Shown in pieces: positions 55,849 to 64,000 of a DNA stretch of 64,000 nt. Position numbers and translations under genes: made by a program. The stretch covers positions 16,210,001 through 16,274,000 of the forward strand of contig JAUCBN010000037.1 in assembly GCA_035048815.1 (NCBI GenBank), read 5' to 3'. This stretch comes from Abelmoschus esculentus. Taxonomy: Eukaryota; Streptophyta; Magnoliopsida; Malvales; Malvaceae. Numbering within the stretch: position 1 is the stretch's first letter; every line of letters begins with the position of its first letter. The notes beneath the pieces are model-generated. The model was not told the origin of the DNA, searched no databases, and saw only the letters and a list, made by a program, of their open reading frames with translations.

Positions 55849-58166
55849 TCCAAAATAATTATATTTAATTCACAATTAATTGTCAAACTAATTATATTTA
55901 ATTCACTAATAATTGCCTAAAGTGGATTAGAGGAATTAAATAATCTGTTTACCTCCACACATTCCACGCTTGTCCAGATAAGCAAACCAATTCCTTTTAT
56001 TATTAATATTATTAGGGTTAAATAATCATAAAATAAATGCTTGATAGATATTTTTTTTATTTTTAAAATGTTTAATTTTTTATTGTTATCGTTTTAGATG
56101 TTTAAAATATTTTGTTAACCAATAGAAATATGACATTTTATTTTATTTTAAAAATTAGAATTTATAAAAACAATTTTAAAATTTTAAAATATTTCTCAAA
56201 TCTCTAAATTATCAAATTTGGTCATTTTCGTCAACAAAACATGTTGTCAGTGATAGAATAAAGTGTCATCCTCCTGTCAAAAGACTTAAAACCCGTTTGT
56301 CGTTGTTTACCGTGAATTGTTTGAACCAATTTAAATTGTTGAATCATTCATTTGATTTTTTAGTACGGTATCAATTGATTTTTGACAACGAGATAATGGG
56401 CTAAATGATCGTGATGGTCCCACAATACACCCCTCGATAGTGAAATCAACTCAAATTAAACATCTATATTAACAAAAAAATTATCTTAGACACTTATTAT
56501 AAAAAAAATATAAAGTTTAGGTACCTATTTTATAGTTAACTCTCCTCCTCTATATTATTATTAGAGTTAAATACCTTTTTATTTTAATTTTACGTATTTT
56601 CTTGTTTAATAAAATTAATATTTTTTAAAAATAGGCTTGCATATTGATTTTATTCCAATAATAGAGGTTAAGGTCTAAAAATCTATTGAGGGTTGGAATT
56701 AATTGACCCAAAAAATATTCAAGTTGTCCACTTTCAAATTATGATGGTATATAATTTATAAGAACGAATTTAAAATAAAATATTATGAGGGTTAAATTAT
56801 ATAAAATTAAAATAATAAAAATTTATTAAATATTTAATTAAAAAATTAGAGGGAAAAATCTAATTTAACTCATGTTTAAATTAATAGGGACTTGAAATGA
56901 TATTAGACCAAATATTTGAAAGAAACTTATACACTTAATTTTAATAAATAAATTTTTAATATATATTTTATATTTAAAATTTTAAATTTTAAAATATAAT
57001 TAAATAATATAAAATTATTTAGATTAACCCATTAAAAAATTTAACGTTAAATATATATATATATATATATATTGGTACCGAATAATTTTCTCTTCTTCTA
57101 CCTCTATATATTAACAAAATAAAGGAAAATTTTACAATATACATCGAATATTACTAAACACCATTAATGTTAAATATTGTTGAACATCATTAAATTAATT
57201 AATAAAAATTAAAAATCTCAAGAACTCAATATGTAATTAATAAAAGAGTAATAAACTCAATACATAATTAATAATTATATGTAATTTTATTTAGGTTTAG
57301 GGTTTAGAGGTTTAAGTATAATAGTTTTGAATTTATAAATCATTGATAAAAAGGTTTATGGTTATAATTTAAGGTTTATATGTTAAAATATAAATCTATA
57401 ATCACGATATCTATAGCTTAAACCTTAAACTCTAAAGTCTAAACAGAACCCTAAAACTTCTAAACTTTAAGGTACTCGTAAAAACAAAAGAATTCACCGC
57501 TAGTATATTAAATAATAATTATATATCGTTTAAGTTAAAATTTAGGGTTTAAAACATTAAATTCTAACTATAATTTTAAAATTTACAGTTGAAAAGATGG
57601 ATATTTTACGGATATAAATATTATTTTATATTTGAATAGAATGACGACGAGATTACCTTTGAATCTTTTGTCTACTTGAACTTGACCTAAAGTTGCTTTC
57701 ACGTGAAGGTAAAAGTGGGGTCAAGGAATAGATCAAGTAGGAATTTTTGTTCAAAAGGAGAATCCAATCTTTAAAAAAATCTATCTTTTCTCTCCACTTT
57801 TTGTAGATTGTTATCGGTTCAAATTGAAATAATCTAGAATTCGATTATCGGTCAATTCGTAACCCGACACTTTCCATGAAAAGAAATGCAGAAATGGAGG
57901 CTACACAGGTCCACCATTCTATAATCCATGTCTGATCCAAAATGGAACTTGGCTGAATATTTTTGTTTGGAAACATAAACCAACTTATTCTGAGTTCGAT
58001 TTCTTTTGTTTTCTCTGTCATTCAATGGATGTTACAGCAATCTTGATGGATTAGAGTTGCGATATTGTCGAAACTTTGGTTCGAACATCGTAACTCACTG
58101 AGTCACTGGCAATGGCAAACTTGTATGACTGTATTTGAGAGAATTAGAGTGCACATAGCAACTGGT
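55849..58166. other. AT-rich intergenic DNA, 3' flank of BOU
   Basis: No gene found. An (AT)n tract is at 57051-57072. 57280-57560 has scattered GGGTTTAG / CCCTAAA words. 57640-58166 is less AT-rich and probably includes the 3' UTR of the minus-strand carrier gene. Confidence 0.45.
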
Positions 58167-59159
58167 TTAGCCCAAACTAGACCTGGTCACTTCATATGCC
58201 AAGAAGCATGCGGCATTTGCAGGAACGCTTCGTGCCATGGCAGGGCCGAACCCTTTGTAAAGGCCTTTCAAACCCTCTGAAGCGAATATGGTCTTGAAGG
58301 CATGTATGGAGCCACTGTATTTGGGGTTCTTGTAATCGTCGACTTGGATCACACTCTTGACGACATCTGTCGGGTAGACTGTGAGCCAGAATGCAGCACC
58401 AGCCAAGCCTCCTGCTGCAAGAATGGAGCCTCTTCCTAGTTTTGATGTGTCTGGCCCTCCTGCCATGTATTGCTTCAGCGCTTCGTAGACACCGAACACG
58501 ACAGCATTTCTGGGAACTTCACGAGCTAAGGTCGGAACCATTCCCTTGCAGAGACCCCTTACGCCACCTTCTGACTTGAGGACATGCCTTGCTACATCCA
58601 TTGGCCCTCCGTACTTCACCATTGCACCGACTGATGCAGAACCTGCCAATGCGCTCTGTGCCTGCAATCTGATCAACTTGGTTTAAGCACTTTATGCATT
58701 AATAGTTATAGCATCCAAATGATAAAGGGAAACATCATGTAAAAAACTCGTTAGCCAAGATGCGGACCTGCATTTGATCAACTCGGTGGGGCAAGCTAAG
58801 AACGAAACAGCAACACCAGCCCCAGCCCCACAAATGACCTGCTGGTCGACCGTGAGAGTGGCACCAGGTTCCGATCTTAACAATGCTTCCATTTGCCCTC
58901 TCACTGTAAAGAGGACAGCGTTAAAGGCCGCCACAGTGGCCAGTGGAGCTCCCATACCCTTATACAACCCCCTTGGCCCTTCCGCTGCTATAGTTTGTCT
59001 GACAGCATCCATAGCCCCAGCATACTTGGGTGGCTGCCCGGGGAATGGTGCAGGCTGGCTTTGAAGCTTAACCTTGATGGTATCAAAAGGGTGTCCAACT
59101 ATCAACTGCGCTGCTCCTCCAACAGTTCCAGATGTTAGATCTTTCGCTACATCTCCCAT
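58167..59159 (-). CDS. BOU: mitochondrial carrier BOU (A BOUT DE SOUFFLE)
   Basis: Two coding exons on the minus strand, 59159-58768 and 58668-58167 (phase 2 join, GT-AG), 297 residues. Three mitochondrial-carrier repeats are visible, each with its PX[DE]XX[KR] signature: HPFDTIKVKLQ, CPTELIKCRLQ and YPTDVVKSVIQ, giving six membrane helices in the inner mitochondrial membrane. The protein is nearly colinear with Arabidopsis BOU, first annotated as a carnitine/acylcarnitine carrier-like protein and later connected with photorespiration and glutamate transport. Its start MGDVAKDLTSGTVGGAAQL and end VTRSSLG match the family exactly. A leader intron probably lies between 59160 and about 60530, because the upstream transcribed-looking sequence continues to about 60650. 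No damage visible. Confidence 0.96.
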
Positions 59160-60660
59160 CTGCAGAAGTTAAACATAGACTCAAACAATTAGATTTACCG
59201 AAGTCACATCGAAAGCATTAAACAAAACACCGGAACCTTGACATAGAATATCTTCACTTCACTTAAAATGTCTGCAAACACATGAATCAAGGGTAATAAC
59301 TTTCAATAAAACCATTTCTCGGTATCAATTCATTTTCAAGTTGAATGCTTCACTTGTAACATCGCCAAACAAATCGAGTGTTGCCATTCTATCATCTCTT
59401 AGTATTATTATATTTTGACAGGATTACCATCATCTGCAACTAAAAAAGGCTTGTCTTAATTCTTATAGACCAATATGCAGGCTTTTGAAACAAAAAAGGT
59501 AACATGTTTAGTCATATACGGATATAATATTCACTCGCCAACTACGCTTCCACTACTCTCCACATTGTTTTCTATCCTACAGAACAACAACAACAACAAC
59601 TGGGATTAGCTACAAAACAACATCATCCTCATTAATGAAAGGGACAGATCCACCAACATCTATCTTTTGCCTCATCGAATGTTTATCATACAAGGTGAAA
59701 AGCACCCATAGCCAATCTCTTACTCACAAACCTTGATGCAAAAAAGCCATTTGAGCATAAATTCGACAGACCATAACTAATTTTTTGATAGAGGGAGGGG
59801 AAAGGGGTTCGATCGAACTTGAGGACTTCATACCAACTATGATCTCATTGAAAAAACCAATGTGTTTTTCCATTGCACCACAAGCTCGGTTGACAGACAT
59901 GACAACTACTCGAAGAATGATTAAGAACCACAAGCAAAACTGTTTTTCAGTCAATATCTAACTAGCAAACCTTGATGCACAAAGCCATTTGAGCTTAAAG
60001 ACAAGACGACAACTCGAAGAACACAAAAGCAGAGAAATTAAGAACCACAAACAAAACTGATTAAAGAAAAAACTCCCAAATCCCACCATCAATTTACTAA
60101 GATCAAGACCAAATTCACAAACTTTTGTTCATATTTTTTACATGGAAGAAGAAAACTAAGCACAAGTCACAATTATGAGCTAAAAAAACAAAGAATCATC
60201 CGATAAAGTGACTTTGGTCCAAAGAATCCATAAATACAGTAACTTTGGGTCTCATAGGATTCTGCTAAAAGATCCAAAGCTTACTCCTTCACAGCATTTA
60301 AGACACAAATTTCAGCCAAAGACGACAAAAGATTTTATGACAACCCAGTTCGAAAGAAAAACTTCAAAGGGTCTAGGAAAAGTATACATGAAATCTTAGC
60401 AAACTCAATGGATGTTCTGTTCAAGTTTCTGATTCATATTCGAGGAGAAGTAGGATTCTTACCTTGAAAACGTAACCAAATAACGAAGGAATCGAGCTCG
60501 AAAGATGGTTAAGTACCAACCCAGGAGATCAAATCTGATGAACACAAAAAAAAACAGTAAGATTTAAAAGGGAAATCCTTAAAAGTTCGAACTATGAACT
60601 GAAACGTACAGATATAAAAATCCGCCAGAAAAATGACAGCGCTAGTTCCTATGAAAAAAA
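59160..60660 (-). promoter_or_regulatory. 5' leader, probable leader intron and promoter of BOU
   Basis: Moderately AT-rich DNA with a possible acceptor right before the ATG (CTTCTGCAG at 59160-59168 on the minus strand). Pyrimidine-rich sequence near 60620-60670 may hold the transcription start. Short open frames here have no domains. The leader structure is inferred, not seen. Confidence 0.4.
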
Positions 60661-63062
60661 CGGCATAAAAGTTTGCCTTTTATATTGTTTGGTGAGACTT
60701 TTATGGTCAAATTTGGTATTAGTCCCTTTACTATGTGTAAGTTACGTATTCAGTATTTATACTCTAATTAGGTCATTTCTTTATAACAAAAATCATAGAT
60801 ATAAACTAGGGATGGTCATCTGATCTAGATCCGACGGGTTCTTATTCGATTTAATTTTATACGATCATTTAAAAAAACTGGGTCATTTTTGGATCAAATT
60901 TTTTAGGATGAAATTCAATCAAGTTAACTTTAAAAATTCAGTGTTGGTTCAAATAATAACTATTAAATCGACTACTAATAATTATATTATCCGTATGTAA
61001 GGAGGGATTATATCATAGGTTCGATCTCTAACCAATAAAAACCACCCATTTCACTACTAATCAACCATGTCATTAATATAATTTTCAGAAATATTTTTAA
61101 AATAACATAGAAAAGATGAGTAAAGATTTATTGGTTGGAAAAAATTGAGTTGAAAGATAGTGATAAAATGAGTGGTTATAATTGGATGGACCATAATTGA
61201 CGTGATGAGCCAGACCCATAATATAATTTCTCGTTACGGACCACATTCTTATTCTCTAAGTAAATCACTTATAGCCCTCGCGAAGTAATCATATATTCCT
61301 TGTAATGTTAATATTAGGATTCAAAATTCAGACGGTATTAGTCTACAATTGATTAGGTTAAAACTACAACTTACACATGATATAGGGACTAACAATATAA
61401 TTTGACCTTTTCTTAATGGGTCTTTTGAGGTGGGCGGCGGCGATACATTAATGAAGGAAACACGTGAAACGAATCTTTGGGTTTTAAAAAGTGATAAAAA
61501 CAAATTTTTAGTACTCAAATTTGACGGCATTTTTCAATTTGGTCACTAAACCCTATTTTTTTCCTCCCAATTTCTTAAAGCAACAAACTGTGTTTTTAAG
61601 AGTGCTATCATTGCAGAAACTGATCTCTTTATTACCCGGTTTCATTAAGAGTAAACTGCTGCAAACCATGACCAACAGAATCCATAATCTTTATCGGATC
61701 ATGACGCTCGAAATTAACCAGTTGGTCGCTATCATTCACGTGAGTCGCTCCAGATAAGTACTTGTCATCCTGCCGTATTTCACATCGGCTCCCGGTGCTA
61801 ATTGAATAGTGTTGAAAAAAAATGAGAAATGATCAATTTTGAGATATGTTTTGGAATTGTAAGGATGACGATTCAAATAAAGAATTTATTGATTCTTATT
61901 CTGTTATGCGAGATCTTTACAACGGCATCTCACGCTGAAAAATTGATGCTTAAAATATGATGGTCAAAAATAAAGTAAAGAATAAAGAACTCTTTATTTA
62001 ATATGGGAGGTGTTTATATACACTTGCCCACATAATTATCATTAAATAACTTAAAATGAACTTATACCTTACGCTCAAGGGGATGTAGACAACGTGAATA
62101 TTTGGACTAATTGGGCTTGTTGATATTTTATTCATGAGTAATTTTCCTTAATTTATTTTTTCAATATCTAAGAAGAGTATATTTCGCTGAAATACGAATT
62201 AAAGAGAAGTTGAACTTCCCTTGAACTCCAGATATTAATCAAATAATAAAAAAATAATATTAATTATCCTTTTAATATTCGAATTTAATTCGATTTGAAA
62301 TATTAGATAATATGTAATATCCTTTGAATATTCGAATTTTGATTGTTTAAACTTCTTACTTGTTACCCTAATTTTCCCTATAAATATGATTGGAATTCTC
62401 AGGTTTCAAATCATTTCAAAAATGATTTTTCTCTCTCGTATTTCTTCTAGTGATTGACGAAGACAAATAAGGCTCGAGATCTCTACAGTTATGCTACTGT
62501 TGAATAAATACTCTTGTTGTTATATCCTAAGAGACAGACTACCATCGAACTCAAGCACCATAAGAATGACAGAAAATTCATCTTAAAAAAACTGTGTTGT
62601 ACAAGCCTCAACACAATTTCATTTTTTTAAAATTGATTTGCGTTTTTGTTTGTGCTTATTTTCTAATTAATAATTTTTTTTTTCGTTTTTTAACCGTCTG
62701 TATTGACTAATGTGTAACAAATAGTTCCTTCAGCTACATTCGAGCTGCTAACCACTAGTTGTTTGATATATATCCCTACACTAGAACCAAACCTATCCTG
62801 AATCGACTCGAATTTAAAAACGACAGTGAATCTAAAATGCCAACGTGGCATTACATGCATTATTGCTAGTAATTCATAATCCTCAACGTACCCAAGGGGA
62901 TAAAAGTTCCAAGGAAAAGGCAACTGGCAGAGAGATGACGAACCACAAGCAGTTGATTACATTTAAAGTTTCTAATCTTTTTCATGTTTTTCAAAATCGA
63001 ATCCGTTTCGACAAACGAATTCGATTTTTTTTCAAAAACTGACTAAATTGTCCAAAGCAAGG
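60661..63062. other. intergenic DNA with MITE and possible LTR fragment
   Basis: Apart from the MITE at 61003-61232, the stretch 61980-62600 has a TATA-like CCCTATAAATATGATTGG followed by a transcript-like TCTCTCTCGTATTTCTTC and looks like part of a retrotransposon LTR. No terminal repeats or target duplication could be matched, so this is tentative. No host gene seen. Confidence 0.35.
61003..61232. repeat. MITE, probable relative of the element at 42922
   Basis: The inverted ends AGGGATTATATCATAGGTTC and the complement of GAAATTATATTATGGGTCTG recall the ATTATATCATGGGTC end of the 42922-43113 element. Target duplication is not clear. Confidence 0.55.
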
Positions 63063-63399
63063 AGCTTTATTCATTGCAATTATATGTGTTAGCACCTGAG
63101 AATGGCAATAAAACTAGAATGATTACAGGCTTATCCCAATTACAATTGTCTTGAAACAGACCCATGTATGGTTACAGCATGCTTTGTGAATAAAAGGGCG
63201 AAGCCTTTACAACAACCAAACTCAAACTCTTCAAATGGAATCATATAAACAATAACTCAACGAGGATTGGGAACGAAAATGACTAATAAAGTCAGCAATG
63301 ACACAAACCTTGGTATCCTTTAGGAGGGAAATGCGGACTCGTGGGAGTAAATATTAGCATCACTGCTTAAGTTCTCGGTTACGACAGATCCCACAGGTT

Positions 63400-63607
63400 C
63401 TAGCACCTGATCTCATATGAGCAAGCCTTGGTAATGTAGCGAACCCATTCAACTGTGTTGTATCCACTCTTTTCCCACACCTGTGAAACAACGATGAATG
63501 TGATTCAGCTAACTTTACCTAAAAGAATCGGTTGTACATTCAAAACGGATAAGTATGATTACCTTAAGAAATCGGACACGTAAACCAGAGGCTGTAAACA
63601 TTGGAAC
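63400..63607 (-). CDS. AP2M: AP-2 clathrin adaptor complex mu subunit, C-terminal exons (partial)
   Basis: Two exons on the minus strand: 63607-63563 (15 codons, VPMFTASGLRVRFLK) and 63480-63400 (26 codons plus TAG), joined in phase 0 with GT-AG borders. Together they give the end of the mu-homology domain, with WEKSGYNTVEWVRYIT and the final SYEIRC, which is diagnostic for plant AP2M. The mu subunit binds tyrosine-based YXXphi sorting signals during clathrin-mediated endocytosis at the plasma membrane. One position reads KACSY where Arabidopsis has KAGSY. The exon encoding the preceding PPIQMEF stretch is not found before 64000, so the rest of the gene lies beyond the window. The 3' UTR extends toward 63060. 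Confidence 0.93.
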
Positions 63608-64000
63608 CTGAGAAGAAAATGAAAATAAGTTACGGATGTGTTTTACTAGTCAGAAAGGCTTTCAAAGACGTGTATGCTAATGGCCAAGGTGTCAATATCC
63701 CGGATTAAGTCACCCAAAACTGATGTTCTTCGGCGTTTTCGTGAAATGTAATTTAACCAAATAGGACCTTGATTCTTCTTTTTTATCTCCAACTACCCAC
63801 CACCACCAAATTTCCGATTTTGTACTCATTTAGCATGCATGGAAATTCAACGAACTTTAGCAGGGCAAAAAAGGGAGTCTAAAGTACCAACGACATGGAT
63901 TACACATAATACATGAACTAAAGAATATCTAATTTACAAAACTTGAAGAATAATTCAGGAATACCATATTTTTTCCTATACTTAACAAGAAAATATATTG

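Noticed and set aside
61980..62600. Solo LTR or retrotransposon gene
   Set aside because: Promoter-like features are visible but no terminal TG/CA pair or target duplication could be matched, so only a note is kept in the intergenic entry.

Overview
This is a stretch of plant nuclear DNA from a eudicot. Genes have short exons with GT-AG introns, intergenic DNA is very AT-rich, and there are many small inverted-repeat transposons plus LTR and LINE elements. Gene content and repeat style suggest a Malvaceae genome such as cotton, but species is not proven by the sequence. No bacterial, organellar or viral genome features were seen.

Layout. 0.9-3.4 kb: an intact six-exon PP2A catalytic subunit gene (+), then a decayed DUF593 (GTD-binding) fragment (-). 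6.1-6.6 kb: a small orphan ORF. 7.8-8.9 kb: a SHAQKYF-type 1R-MYB gene (-) with a G-box upstream. 12.0-14.8 kb: a class II trehalose-phosphate synthase gene (TPS5-like) carrying four premature stops and a frameshift, so a pseudogene. 16.2-17.6 kb: a three-finger CCCH zinc-finger gene. 18.1-20.6 kb: two convergent ATL RING-H2 genes, one missing a zinc ligand. 23.3-25.2 kb: a chloroplast two-RRM protein (-). 26.7-27.4 kb: a small Cys-rich protein gene. 28.9-31.8 kb: a UBP20/21-type deubiquitinase (-). 33.7-36.6 kb: an AGD8/9-type ARF-GAP (-) with an in-frame TGA. 38.8-41.1 kb: a 2.2-kb solo-LTR-like element. 43.3-49.4 kb: a complete but broken Copia retrotransposon. 50.3-50.9 kb: a PYR1/PYL1-type abscisic acid receptor (-). 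58.2-59.2 kb: the mitochondrial carrier BOU (-). 63.4-63.6 kb: the last two exons of the AP-2 clathrin adaptor mu subunit (-).

Several of these genes (TPS5, UBP20/21, AGD8/9, PYR1/PYL1, BOU, AP2M) are, from memory, neighbours in two duplicated Arabidopsis segments on chromosomes 4 and 5. The window therefore looks like an ancient conserved gene block expanded by transposons. The genes are independent transcription units, not a pathway, although the PYL receptor, PP2A and MYB genes all belong to plant signalling.

No convincing undescribed molecular system was found. The most informative observations are the C-to-T-like decay of the TPS5-like gene, the TGA inside the otherwise intact ARF-GAP gene, the atypical RING finger, and well-bounded transposon insertions with target-site duplications.
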